A DNA stretch of 64,000 bases, taken from the NCBI GenBank assembly GCA_013398015.1, contig VZRR01013430.1, positions 788,643-852,642 on the forward strand. Direction: 5' to 3'. The notes beneath the pieces are model-generated. The model searched no databases. It had not been told where the DNA came from and worked only from the letters and a program-made list of their open reading frames with translations. Each line of letters starts with the position of its first letter. Position 1 is the first letter of the stretch. The DNA comes from Oreocharis arfaki (lineage: Eukaryota > Chordata > Aves > Passeriformes > Paramythiidae). Shown in pieces: positions 1 to 11,512 of the stretch. Both the position numbers and the translations under genes were made by a program.

Positions 1-172
1 CCTGTGCCAGGGCCTGTCCACCCTCACAGGAAAAAATTTCTCCTCAATATCCAATCTAAACCTACTCTCCTTCAGCTTAGAGCCATTCCCCCTTGTCCTG
101 TCACTCCAAGATGTCGTCCAAAGCCCCCCTCCAGCTCTCTGTAGCCCCTTTAGGTGTTGAAATGGGGTCTAA
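1..172 (-). mobile_element. CR1 LINE fragment (3' part, truncated by window edge)
   Basis: Read on the minus strand, this stretch matches the 3' portion of a CR1 non-LTR retrotransposon. It carries the conserved run around the 'aggacaaggggga' and 'ttagattggatatt' type words, here decayed, near 91-100 and 46-60. Similarity fades at about 172, before the 'aaggatgttttaacc' unique sequence. The element's own 3' terminus would lie left of base 1 and is not visible. This part of CR1 encodes the C-terminal end of the ORF2 endonuclease/reverse transcriptase protein, but no useful open frame remains. It is a 5'-truncated, inactive copy. The family assignment is from memory of the CR1 consensus; the subfamily is not determined. 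Confidence 0.85.
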
Positions 173-478
173 GGATGTTTTAACCTTAAAAGAACCATCT
201 TGCTTCTACTTCAAATAATTGTTTAGTGCACACTCAGCCCAAACTGACCTCTGTGACTAATTACTGCTGGCAACTCAAATCAGAGCTAAAATATGTGTAC
301 CCAATGGATCTCACTGGGTGGTATCATGCAACACACACCACGATGAACTACTCACCAATCATTTTTTTCCTGGAAGAAGAGCTGTATCATCAGTATCCAA
401 AATGTGCCCTAAGTGGGGAAACTAGAAATGTTTTGTTATGGCACCCTGAAGAACACACACACAGATCATGTTTCTTCC

Positions 479-629
479 CAAAAAACCCCCAACAACAACG
501 ACAAAATCCTAAAACAAAACAAACCCCAAAACCACAACAAATCAAACAAACAAACAAAAATAACACAAAGAAAAACCAAACCAAGCCAACAACAACAAAA
601 AACCCACCAAAAAATCCCCTAAACCCTCA
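479..629. repeat. A/C-rich low-complexity tract
   Basis: About 150 bases built almost entirely of A and C on the plus strand, with words such as caacaacaac, aaacaaacaaac and ccaaaaccacaac. It is imperfect, with no fixed repeat unit. Such tracts are common in bird genomes as decayed A-rich sequence. A retroposed A-tail origin is possible, but no source sequence is recognisable upstream. Confidence 0.85.
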
Positions 630-2309
630 AATGCCAGAATCAGGGTAATTTTTCTGGAATTACAAACATCCCTGGCATATCGCTCCTCTTCAGTCCAGAT
701 TCATGAGCTTATGCAAAATATTAGCTGCACACTACACTCGATGTGTGATTTTAAGTCTGGATTAAATAGCTATTAAGAGATAAGGATCAATGTAGAGCGT
801 TCAAATGCACAGCAAGCCCATTATTGCACACAGGCACCACAGACTGCAAAGGAGCTCTGTCACCTTCACAACTCGGAACAAGTTAAATGTAAGTTATTGC
901 TGCCACCAACAGGATGTTCCTCGGCATATTTCATCTTAATAGTTCTCCAAATTTGCCTTTCTGTACAAACACCTGTATGCTTGCAAGGCTGCTGTGATGC
1001 AAAACTCACAGTCAGCACTGAAAAAGCTGCAAGGCAATGAATTCCTTGTCTCCTATTAAATCTGGGAAGCGCATTCCTTTTCCTCCTTGCAAAAGCAGCC
1101 CACAGAGAACAAGAGTATTGTCATAGGTTCAATTCAGTTACTGTAAAAATAGATCCAGAGAAACTCCCCACCCAAACAATGCTGGGAAAGTGAAGACAGG
1201 CTGTAAAATGGATGAAGGGTTCAATCTGGTGAGTGCCACGGGGAGTGGCAGTGACATAATCTGAATTTCTGCAGGAGCAACAGAGTCTCTACAGATAATG
1301 TAACTGTGATACTACCATGCCAACTGAAAAGAAAGCAAAATTTGGGCTGAAAAACACTGCTGGTGCTGATGAGTTCTTCATTTTCATATTTTCCTGTTTG
1401 ATCTGGCCTTGTTCAGTACACTTAAAACGAGAGTGGAGTCGAGGAATTAAAGAGAAGGAACAGTGGCGTTTCATGTTGTAGAGAGGGATGCTTCACCAGC
1501 GACACTGTCCGTGCTTTGGAGGAGGTGGCACGAAGCAAAGCTGAAAAATAGCTAAAAAAAAAGATAATTTAAAAAAAAAAAATCCTTACAGCTGCTATGA
1601 CATTCTGATAAGTATCACGCAGATGATAGCAAAATTATTGTCTGTAACAACAAAGCTTTGACAAGACTAGCAGATTTATAAACAAATCAATTCTAATCTG
1701 CTGAAAGGTCATCTCTCCATTAAGACTGAATAGGAATGAGATTAAATTACATGGTTGGCTACAGATATCTGCAACAGGGCACCAAACGGGGGGAAGGTTG
1801 CACAAAAATAGTGCAGAGCGATACTCTGGGGCTTTGCTCACGAAACTCTCACGTGAGGCTGGCTCACCGTGCTCTGTGAGGCCAAGTTTGAGGTGTATCT
1901 TTGTAACACTTAAAATGGAAAATCTGACTAAAGCAATACTGCAGTGACAGGTAACTCTATTCTTCCACAAGAAATACTTCTTTATATTATAAAGAAATAT
2001 GATATAAATTAAGTCCTGCTGCTGAAACCTACAGAGGCAAGATTCAGCTGTAGTCAATCACTCTCTGCTGGTTTTCTGCCCTCTAAATTTTACCTGATGA
2101 AGATCTTTAAAGAATTTCTGGTTCAAAAAAGGAGACTGATAACAAAACCTATGAGCTAGAAGCAGAAGCAAGGGATGTGTGTATTCAGCCGTACTGAAGA
2201 GGGGAGAAAAGAAGCAGGGAAGGGATAGAACACTGCTTTTGCCATCAGCACTCCCAAGAAAGATTATGCCCCACCCAAAAGGATAAATTATGAAGAGAAT
2301 TGGTTGGAA

Positions 2310-2324
2310 TTTTTTTTTTTTTTT
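2310..2324. repeat. T15 homopolymer
   Basis: An uninterrupted run of 15 T. There is no recognisable retroposon next to it. Confidence 0.9.
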
Positions 2325-3591
2325 CTAATGGTACTTCAAATCTGTCATTTGGCTTAATTAGCTTATACTGGCATCTATTGGTAGAAAACATAGTTTGCAT
2401 CACCATTATCACTTACTTCTTGTTCTTTAATCAACAGCAGAAAAGCTGGTTATAGCAATTACTAGTTTGCACTCTTCCCTCTTCATTAAGAGCATGTTTT
2501 TTATAGTTTTAATTGTGTGATGGGACAGAAATCAATGACAAAACCAAACTTTGAATGGAAGCATGGCATGCCTGAATCTCAGCAAGCAAACCACCATCTA
2601 CAGCAACCGTAGAGGAGGTAATTGATAATTACCCTTTGAATGGTACTTAACTAGAATAGTATGCTAGAAAAAAAACCTGAAACCAAATTAATAATTAATA
2701 AGTAAAATGGGTCTTGTGTGGAAATTGTTTTCTAGTTTCCTTTTTTTCCCCTTCTCTGATTATTGATCTAATTAGTTATTCAGAATGTTGAAAACTCAGT
2801 TCTTCAACAGCAATTTATTTTGTAGGTCATATCAGGAAGCTAAAATAATTTCAAGGCTATCTACAGCTGTTCTCTGAGTGCACATTTCTCTGTACAGGAA
2901 GGATATCACCTCCAAATGTAAGTCCTGATTTGGAGACTCTTTTTTCCCCTTAGGGGCTTAACAACTTTTAAGATTATTAAAAATTATAGAAATTTTGAAT
3001 CCTATTACTCCTCAGTTTTACAATAGCTGTTTCCTGCCATTCCCAGAGACATATTTTTACCTCCTAGAATCCCAAATTTTGGCTGCCACAAAGGTCACTA
3101 CTCAGTAATTCTGGTGTGAAAGTACAGGTTTCTTGTACCATTTTACAGTTTAATCTGTAGCCTCTGGATGCTGTTCCAGAGGCGTGCTGGTGTCCCATCC
3201 ATCCTTATACCTGCCAGCCCCACAAAACTGTCTTTAATATTAAAAAAATAGCTTTAGATTTTAATATTCAGGCAACTTAATTTTACCCTTAATCACCAGG
3301 AGAGATTCACACAGTTACTTCTACAGCCAGACCTATGAATTGCTGATATGAATAAAGAAATTGATGCAACCCCCTGAAGTTCCATGGAACACATTCTGTA
3401 ACTGCTGTTATTTCTCCTTTCCTGTCATCCATTCTTCAACTGGATCATTCAGCCAATCCAATGAAACAAATCAAGTGGCTATCTTGAAGATTACAGCAAT
3501 TATTGTATTGGTGTAATGAATTTAGCCAATTTTCAGATGTTGGTTTTATCCATTACACAGGAGCTGCATAAAGATACCCAGAGAAGCCACC

Positions 3592-3609
3592 AAAAAAAAA
3601 AAAAAAAAA
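3592..3609. repeat. A18 homopolymer
   Basis: An uninterrupted run of 18 A. It could be a retroposition tail, but the preceding 300 bases match no element I recognise and no flanking duplication is evident. Confidence 0.9.
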
Positions 3610-5140
3610 TAGTCTGAAATGCATGAAGTACTTTTATTGAGCAGTCCTGGCCAGTTCCAAAGATAAAATGAAGTGCAGGGAAGGAACACAGTGTCTACCA
3701 GACATTGTGACCATATCTTCTTTCACTTGGAGCTCTGTAAAGATGCCCTGAGCACACATCTTTATGGCATTGTGGTTGTGATTTCATTTCACATCATAAG
3801 CTGCTATCAACACAGCCTTGTCATCGCAATTTGTCACACACCCAAGCGTGAGTTTTCTCTATCTCGCTGAAATTTTTATCTCACCAGGCACAATCACAGA
3901 CTGCTAGTTTAAAGCAGGGCTCTCAGACGTTATGAGAAGATGAAATCACAAAAGATAACATTAATAGACATTGCCACCACCATAGACACAAACACTGTGG
4001 CTTTTCTGGAGCTCGTGAAATCGAAGCTAACAGGGTATAACAGCCGTACACACGAGTGTGAGTGGGAAGCGAGCAGCCTCTTACAGCACTCCTGAAACTT
4101 TCAAGAAACTCATCCAGTGCTGTTTGTGTAAAAATTTAAATTTGTCTTTTTGGGGTTTTCTTGGTAATAATTTTAATATCTCCCCTTTTCTCCACTTCCT
4201 CCCTACAGTGGCAGCCTCAGGGAAGAAGGCTTTTTTCATCTCTCAGCTCTTGGGTTTCTTTCTTCTTCTTTTCCACCATGATTCAGGTTTGCTCTGATCG
4301 TGCTCTGCTGTTCTGTGGACTATAAAAGTCACAAGCCTGAAGCCAAAGATTTTAAATCAATGGAGGTGTGGTGTGACAGTGTTCACCCAAAACCAGAGCA
4401 CATGAAGGGTTCCTAAGAACAAAGACCATCTGTATTTGGGGCTGTAAAATCCCTGCTATGCTGTGGCTACTGAGTACCCACCTGATTATCCATTTCTGAG
4501 CCATTATCAGGTCAGGGATCTGCTGTTACCTTTACAACTGCTACATGAGACTGCTTTTGCACCTGGATCTCAAACCCAGCTGATCTGTTTGTTGAGTCTT
4601 ACTAATGTAAATCAGCAATCCCACCCATGCCCCGATTACTTGTTCCTAATTTCTTTTGGTTTCAAGTTAAAAGCTGGACAACTTCAAAAGTGAAACTTCT
4701 AAACATTTAGAAATTCTTTGGTATCTACTTCTCATTAGATCCCAGGTATCATTCCAGAATTGACTGAAACATCAAGAAAAACTTTTTCCAGAAAGCATTT
4801 TAAAACTGTGAGCACCCTAAACCACGTTAAACTAAAATCTTCACCTTGGGTCTACATGTCATGCTTAGCAGGGCATGGAGTTAAAGACAGAAGACAAGGA
4901 GCTGCTAATTTCTGTTATGTGGGTGAGTCTGGAAGCAATCATGAAAAGCTTGTATTGTCTTGTTTTTGTTGATGTTCTACCAACAATTTTTTTTGCTCCA
5001 AATTCCTTTATTAAAAATTTGTCAAGAGTTATTTTCATTTCAGCTGCTTGCTCTTCAAACAGTAAATTATGATTATAAATAGAAACCATCCAGTTTGGTT
5101 TTCTCTGCTTCTGTCATTTTTTATTTTAACTGTAGAGTGA

Positions 5141-5156
5141 AAACAAACAAACAAAC
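5141..5156. repeat. (AAAC)n microsatellite
   Basis: Four tandem AAAC units. Short and near perfect. Confidence 0.85.
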
Positions 5157-5507
5157 GAGCAAACTCTAAATAGATTGGGAAAAAAACAGGAGCCTAAAGT
5201 ATTCAGCTTTGTGCATTATTGGCCCTCAGTTTATTCTACACCACACCAAGATAGTAGGAAAGGCAGTCCATCAGTTTGCTGCAGAAGCCAGCTGGCCTCA
5301 CTCTGTGATCTGAGGCAGTTTACTATGGCAAGAAAAGCAGATATGATTTCCCTGCCCCAAGCAAATGCCTTGTGATCTCCTGTACCCAGGAACAACCACC
5401 AGCACTTTGAACACAACTCTACTCTAACAAAGTGTTTTCATTTTTTCTTATAAATGACAGTTCAAAAGATCCACACCTATGCAGAGTTACACCTAATGAA
5501 GTACTTT

Positions 5508-5547
5508 AAAAAAAAAAAAAAAAGCCAACCAAAAAAACCCCAAACCA
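5508..5547. repeat. A-rich tract (A16 followed by AAAAC-like sequence)
   Basis: A run of 16 A at 5508-5523, followed by gccaaccaaaaaaacccc. It has the same character as the A/C-rich tract at 479-629: a long A run grading into A/C sequence. Confidence 0.85.
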
Positions 5548-7421
5548 GTTTACTGCACAGGCACTTGATTTGTCACAGTCTGAAGCTTCCTATTAAAATA
5601 TTCTTCACAAAGGCATCAAATTAGCACTAGAGCCTCTGAAGGTTTGGAACCTTTTTTGCTGCCATGACATTTTGTATGTTATGTAGCTGGATTTATTCAA
5701 GCTTTTGCTTTCTTTATCACTGTTTGCACTGCAAAAACCAGATGCTTATCTAAGGATGTACAACCTTTAACTTTACTTAGAAAAAAGTATTTGTGTGACT
5801 CAAGAAAAACTTTTCGGGCCTTATATTGGAGTTTGCTTTCTCTACAGAAAGATGGCATTTGTGAATAAAGAATTGTAGCCTGGGCAAGACCCATAGGTTT
5901 TTAAACACATTTTTCATTGTTGGGTGCGAGAACACAACCTTTTCCTTATTAAAAGGGTTCTAGAAATAGGTCATGTATGGATCACTCCATCTTTAGCAGA
6001 TGTTTAAAATACTTCTGGGAAAGGCAGCGACAGATGTATAAAATTAACATTAGCCACCTACATTATTTCTGTACACTTCTCTCCCCTCTGATGAAATTGC
6101 AGGTACCATTAACAGTGGGAACCAGGTGGATTTTTCTAACAAGTCTCCATCGTCACAAAATTTTAGATGAGGAATAGGTTTCTTCTTCAAGGCTCAGCAA
6201 ATACAAATTAGGTTTCTCATCATGTAGAGATATTTTTTAACAAGATTGACTGTTTGGGAATTTGGGATCATAAGTGGAAACAGTGGCAAGGATGGGCTGC
6301 CAGCGACCAGAAGTTTGGATGATTAATCTCTTAAGCAGTTAAAAAGTTGAAGAGGAAGGTACAAGTCACGAGTTTTCATGTTTGATGAACCACCAGCAAT
6401 TCAGAGGTCTCTTACAACAATTTTCTTTGGTGACAAAATGAGGCATTCCTGAGAGATTCCCCCTAATGCACTTTAGGTCTCCTCTGTTTCCATCAAAAAA
6501 TATGAAAATTATAATAAAAATATAATCAAACAGTAAGAAAAATACAGATATAGTGTTCAGCTCCTACTGAGAAAAGTCAAGCAGAGGTCATAACAGAAGA
6601 TCTAATCTCGAGTAAGAGGAAAAGATTATCTCATTCCAGACTCTCTTTAGTCTACAGATTCTGGAGAAGACCTTGATAAATCAGTGTGCAAAGAAAGAAA
6701 GTGATGCATATTTTTCTGTGAAAAATATTGTAAGCTGATGCAGCTGTTATAGATAAAAGCTTAGCAAAGGAGGACTTGAGTACATATTTTCACACCTTGC
6801 TGATATTTACAAAGATATAAAACTTCAACAAAAAATCTTTCAATAATCAAGTAACAGGCATGTGTTGTCTTAAGTTTGTCTTGACTATATAAGCATGATG
6901 ATGCAGGAAAAATATAATTTGAAATAACAAAGATGCAAAAAGAGTCTAAGGAATTTTTTCAAGTGAAAATTTCTGTATTGGCACAACTTCACAAAAAAAG
7001 TAGGCTCACACAATATTGGACGTTTTATAAAAGCTTTCAATAGGGAATTAAATTATTTTTGATGAATGCATTCGGTTGGCACTCAATTCCTTGGCAAGCC
7101 AAACAGGACATGAGAGGCTGAAGCAAAAGTTGGATTCAGAATGAACAAGATGCTCATAACCAGAAATGTCTACAGTGATACACAGACAGACACACACATC
7201 TTGGAGATAACGGCCTCTCAATCAACTGATTTGCTAGATAAGATGTTAATTCAACAAATGCACTTCTATTGCTGTTGATAAACACAAGATGCCTTTTTCA
7301 AAGGAGGATTTGTACTAAAAATACATTTAAATAAAAGTCAAAAATATAATCACCAAACCCACACTTAACCCAAAATATCTAAATCAAACCTTAACACCGG
7401 ATATTTTCAATACTGTATATA

Positions 7422-7436
7422 TTTTTTTTTTTTTTT
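7422..7436. repeat. T15 homopolymer
   Basis: A run of 15 T following a short alternating 'tactgtatata' word. Confidence 0.85.
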
Positions 7437-8281
7437 AATTTCACTGATCTTCGAAATTATAATGAATCTCTAAATGCGGATGGGTTACACAGATTGTTTC
7501 TGCTTCTACCTGAATGAAAATATTGACTTCCTGGCTTTATAAACTGTCTTTCTAGCTGATAAACAAACATATTTTGTTCTCTCTATGTAATTTCTTTTTT
7601 GACCTCATGAAATTTATAAACTGACACTGAAAGAGGAAGCGGCAAGAAGCAAAATATGTGACTTGCCATTTGCACAGAAAATGGAGCAGAACTCACAGAT
7701 GACCCAGACTCCTCAAAGATTGAACAAGGAAGGTGTCACCATCTGATTACACAAATGGCCACATGTAACCATGACAGCTTCATGTTTTATGAAACCAGTC
7801 AGGGAGAGAAGCATCAAAAAATCTTTGTGTTTCAAGAACAAGTCCACTTAATCTGTAAATGATCACGTGCTATGCTTCACAACCCGGTAAAGCCACACTC
7901 GGGATAAACAGCAGGTCCTACTCCACTCTGAGCTACACCAGCATCAGGGAAGCCTCAGCTCCCAGCAAGACTCTTTTTGTAAGGGGTGATTATCCCTTAT
8001 AGGGTAAGGTGGAAAGAAAATATAGACTCGGGAAGCAGCTAAGACATGGAATAAGAGTTTGTTGGAGCGGGAACGTGCGTTTCTCCCGCACTGTGGTGAG
8101 GAACCTGTTAACAATGCCAGGCCTTCGAGAAGTGCCAGTAACATTTTCCCTCAAGCACCACGGCAGTCAGCACAAGGTACGGAGGTGCAGAGGCTGACAA
8201 CACCCAGACCTGAGGGAAGAGGTTCTCAATGACCTGCTCAGACAGGTTCCCAGCAGCATTGTGATGCTGCCATGCACCACA

Positions 8282-8776
8282 TTCATGGAACCACAGAATT
8301 GTTAGGGTTGGATAAGAGCTTTAAGATCGTCAGGTTCAACCGTCAACCCGGTGCCACCACAACTAAACCGTGTCCCCAGGTGCCACATCCTTCTTGAACG
8401 TTTCCAGGGATGGTGGCTCCGCCACTTCCCTGGGCAGCCTGTTCCAGTGCTTTGCAACCCTTTCTGTGATTTTGGTTTTTTTCCTAATATCCAATCTAAA
8501 CCTCCCTTGACGTAACTTGAGGCCATTTCCTCTTGTCCAGTCAATTCTTACCTGGGAAAAGAGCCCAACCTCCACCTGAATGCACCAATCTTCAGGGAGT
8601 TGTGCAGAGCCAGAAGGCCCCCCCTGAGCCTCCTTTTCTCCAGGCTGAGCCCCTTTCCCAGCTCCCCCAGCTTCTCCTGGTGCTCCAGCCCCTTCCCAGC
8701 CCCATTCCCTTCCCTGGACACGCTCCAGCCCCTCAGTGTCACTCTCATAGTGAGGGGACCAAAACTGAACAATAAA
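8282..8776 (-). mobile_element. CR1 LINE, 3' fragment with frameshifted ORF2 remnant
   Basis: A 5'-truncated copy of the chicken-repeat-1 LINE on the minus strand, about 495 bp. The 3' terminus is at the left: the complement of 8282-8300 reads as the diagnostic 'attctgtggttccatga' type CR1 tail, followed by the usual 3' UTR. ORF2 remnants lie in two frames. One frame, about 8548-8690, reads like the 'GLEHxxxxxxLxELGLFSLEKRRLRG' part; another, about 8363-8560, reads like 'TRGNGLKLRQGRFRLDI' through 'HWNRLPREVxEPPSLETFKK'. In CR1 these adjoin in one ORF, so at least one frameshift separates them. The N-terminal endonuclease and RT domains are absent. It is inactive. The right boundary is estimated from where the 'ccaaaactgaac' word ends. 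Confidence 0.95.
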
Positions 8777-11017
8777 CTTCATGCTGCTACTCATCCTATC
8801 CACGAACAAGGTAATAAAGTACATTACTCTATATATGCTGGGAATAGGACTTTCAAAATCTTCACTATATTAATAAATTTGCTGAAAAATTAAACATTGG
8901 TAACTGCTTATATTTTTTTATTAAGAATATTCCCATCCTCTCCTGCATTACAGGAAATGGTCTCAGCTTTTTAATGCTTTTTCTGGAACACTGATAGAGA
9001 ATGACTAAAAGTAAATCAGTTAAAAACTGAATTAAATTTTTTCTTCCCAATTTATCTACTTATTAATTGCCAACTATTAAGGACATAACAGTTTAAAAGT
9101 CTCCTCTTGTCCTAAAAATTATGGCAGTAAAATAGTTTGCAATCAATTTCAGAAGCAACTCAAATTTTTGCTTTCAGGTGTGATAAAATCCAAACTCATT
9201 CAAAAAGTCTTTCAACACAACTCCCACATCATCCTGGCAGGCAGATAAATCCTAAAAAATGTCAGGGCAGTAGGTTACCTTAATATGCTTTCAAAATCCA
9301 GAATATTAATGTTAATGATTTAGTGTTAAATGTAAAATACTGAGCAAAATCTTGAATCCCTTACAGCCTCTCACTGGTAAAAATACCTTGCAAAATTATC
9401 CTAGAGGTTGTATGCTAATTACATAAACTAAAATTATCAAAAGTTTGTGATTTTATGGTCTTACAGTCTTTAAAAAATTTTTATCAGAGTTATATGATAC
9501 AAAGACTTTGCAAGTAACTGGAAAAAATCCACAATGTCAAATAAATGGATATATTTTACTTTACTGTATCCTTATTTTAATATTGCTTTCAGTTAGTTGT
9601 AAATGTCATATAAGACAGACTTCAAGTGTGGACAAACAGAACTCTGGAGCACAGAATATTCCTTTTACAACAGCACTCTTATAAATAATATAATTTTACA
9701 CATTTTCCGGTTAAAACTGGGGGAGGCAAAGAGAATCCTTGGGCCATTGCCTACTCCAGGAGAGGAGAGGCCAAACTCTGGTCTCAAGGACTTTCAGCTG
9801 CCTGTTTGCCACACATGCTGTGAGGGTGCCTGTCCTTTTCCAGCCACTGGAAATCATAAAATGTCTTTTATTCCTGGAAGTTAATAACAACGTGGTTTAC
9901 CCTCACAAACCTCAACACAATTAAATAGATAAGGTACAGGATTCAGGAGATGTCTCTGCTGATGAAATAAGCTTTGGCAATCAGAAATCAAGCTAAGAGG
10001 GGAAAAGCTTGCACTTAAGAAAGCAAAATGTGCAATGGCAATAATCCTGTTATTTTATTATACCTCTGACAACAAGGAATATCCTCCATGTGGATAGGTG
10101 GATGGCTGAGATGGCCTTAAGTACTTGATAAATGCATTTTTCAATCTATAACTGAAAAGAGCATAATAATCATGTGCCATTTGGATTTTCTGTAACTTAA
10201 TAAAATCCGGGAGACTTCCTTGGAAATATGTTGGTTAAGCTATAGTACTTTTATGTAAATTTAGTCTATAAAGGTCTGTAGCTGAAAAGCTAAGGTCTCT
10301 GAACTGTCCAAAGGGGTGTCTGGAAAAATATTTCATTTCTTTATGAGTCTCTATGGATGTTTCTCTTTGCAGTAATAATAGGAGATCAGGCAAATGTCAA
10401 TTGTTTGTCATCAGAAGTGGACCTGGTATCTCAGAAATATTTAAAAACTTGTGTTCTCTCTAGTACAGCCTAAAAACAGAAACGAAACAGAAAATAAGAA
10501 GCTGAAGAGCAGATGGCACTGGATGAGATTGCAGCAGAAAACCAAAATAAACCAAAATAAAATAACATTTTAAAAACAAACCAGCACACTTCTGGGATAG
10601 ATGTGATTCCATAACACCGCTGTAATTCTTTTGGTGGTGAGCGAGTTCCTGGCACAGAAAAAGGCACACAGATACCTCTCGAAGAGAAGTCAACTAAAAG
10701 TCAACTTCTGCACCAGAAATAAAGAGCCGCCTGCTCCAGCCACATTTAATTAGCTTGCCTAATGAGGTCTTTTAGCATAACTGCTGAACTATTCACCTGC
10801 TGTACTTTTCAGGGAAAATATCAAGTATATAATTTCCACTTTGTTGGGAAAAAGAAATTTCTTCTTTTTCTGTGAAATGGAAATCCATCTCATACTTTGA
10901 GTCAAGACTGGATCCTCATAAAAAGTACTTTGAGGCTGGTATCCTCTCAAGCAAGTTTAACCTTTTGGGACTTTTTTACTAACAGTTAAAATACATGTAG
11001 GAAATAAGCCCCTATTT
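8777..11017. other. Unique AT-rich noncoding DNA
   Basis: No gene is recognised. Two overlapping plus-strand frames at 9603-9924 and two minus-strand frames at 10460-10693 are under 95 codons and resemble nothing known. A 10-bp word (accaaaataa) is tandemly duplicated at 10541-10560. Otherwise no repeat is seen. Confidence 0.65.
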
Positions 11018-11037
11018 CATGTAATTATAATTACATG
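11018..11037. promoter_or_regulatory. Perfect 20-bp palindrome with two adjoining TAATTA cores
   Basis: The sequence catgtaattataattacatg equals its own reverse complement over all 20 bases. It contains TAATTA at 11022-11027 and again at 11028-11033. TAATTA is the core bound by many antennapedia- and paired-class homeodomains, and two abutting cores in a dyad could seat a dimer. That it is bound is inference; the dyad itself is directly visible. Confidence 0.3.
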
Positions 11038-11040
11038 CAG

Positions 11041-11512
11041 TGTGAGGGGTGGAGTAGCCAGTTGGCAACGGGGGTGTAGCGGGGCAGAAGAAATGGGACA
11101 CACAAGAATTTCCATGGCCAGAAACACATTTTAATGCTTAGCCTAGCATTAAACCCCAGCCATTTGATTAAAGACCTCTGAAGTAATTTAAAAGGGTAAA
11201 AACACAGTCAGCACCATACTCAGACAGAAGCTGATCCTACAACAGAGTCCTGTGATGGACAATATATGGAATTTTCCCACCAGCTGCAATACAGGGCCAT
11301 AGCTGGGGTAAATGGCAGCACACAGGACTGGGTGGGCAGAACCACCTGAGGGTGATGGAGCAGCCATGACCTCACTGAGGAGATAAAAGCCAGAAATGAG
11401 ACTTTTCTTACCTGACAGAGGAATAAACACACAACAGACTCAGAGGTAAGGCCTCAGCTGCTCAGGAGAAGCTCAGCAGGGCTGACCCTCAGGAAACCAG
11501 CACAAGGAAACA
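11041..11512 (+). mobile_element. Possible solitary LTR (speculative)
   Basis: The segment starts TGTGAGGGG and ends GGAAACA. It is preceded by GCAG (11037-11040) and followed by GCAG (11513-11516), as a 4-bp target duplication would look. A TATA-like gagataaaag lies at about 11380-11389 and an AATAAA at 11422-11427, about 85 bases before the end, an order and spacing that fit U3-R-U5. The segment is less AT-rich than its flanks. A 4-bp match arises easily by chance, and I do not recognise the family, so this remains a guess from layout only. No internal retroviral sequence is adjacent. Confidence 0.2.

Larger units (their letters stand above)
173..3591. other. Unique AT-rich noncoding DNA with A/C-rich and homopolymer tracts
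   Basis: No gene is recognised. The 140-codon plus-strand frame at 226-648 has a lysine, glutamine, asparagine, threonine and proline-rich second half that is simply the A/C-rich tract at 479-629 in translation. The 140-codon minus-strand frame at 1635-2057 resembles nothing known. Other visible content is an A-rich tract at 1554-1582 (runs of 9 and 12 A), a T15 run at 2310-2324, and a small palindromic AT word (tttaatattaaa) near 3235-3246. The rest is single-copy-looking sequence without obvious structure. Confidence 0.7.
3610..8281. other. Unique AT-rich noncoding DNA
   Basis: No gene is recognised; all open frames are under 80 codons. It holds an (AAAC)n microsatellite at 5141-5156, an A-rich tract at 5508-5547, a T15 run at 7422-7436 and a short CA-rich stretch (cacagacagacacacacatc) at 7180-7199. 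The remainder is AT-rich sequence without visible repeats. Confidence 0.7.

Noticed and set aside
226..648. 140-codon plus-strand open frame
   Set aside because: Its second half is the translated A/C-rich tract; the length is what chance gives, and the first half resembles no protein.
1635..2057. 140-codon minus-strand open frame
   Set aside because: No recognisable domain, and within the chance range for six frames of 64 kb at this AT content.
3592..3609. A18 run considered as the tail of a retroposed gene
   Set aside because: No coding remnant or target-site duplication is visible; the same reasoning applies to the A15-A16 runs at 18084, 18602, 46314 and 57292.
8363..8824. 153-codon minus-strand frame, longest in the window
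   Set aside because: It is the C-terminal remnant of a CR1 LINE ORF2 plus flanking sequence, not a host gene.
8533..8893. Overlapping plus-strand frames rich in proline, serine and leucine
   Set aside because: Antisense translation of the GC-rich CR1 copy.
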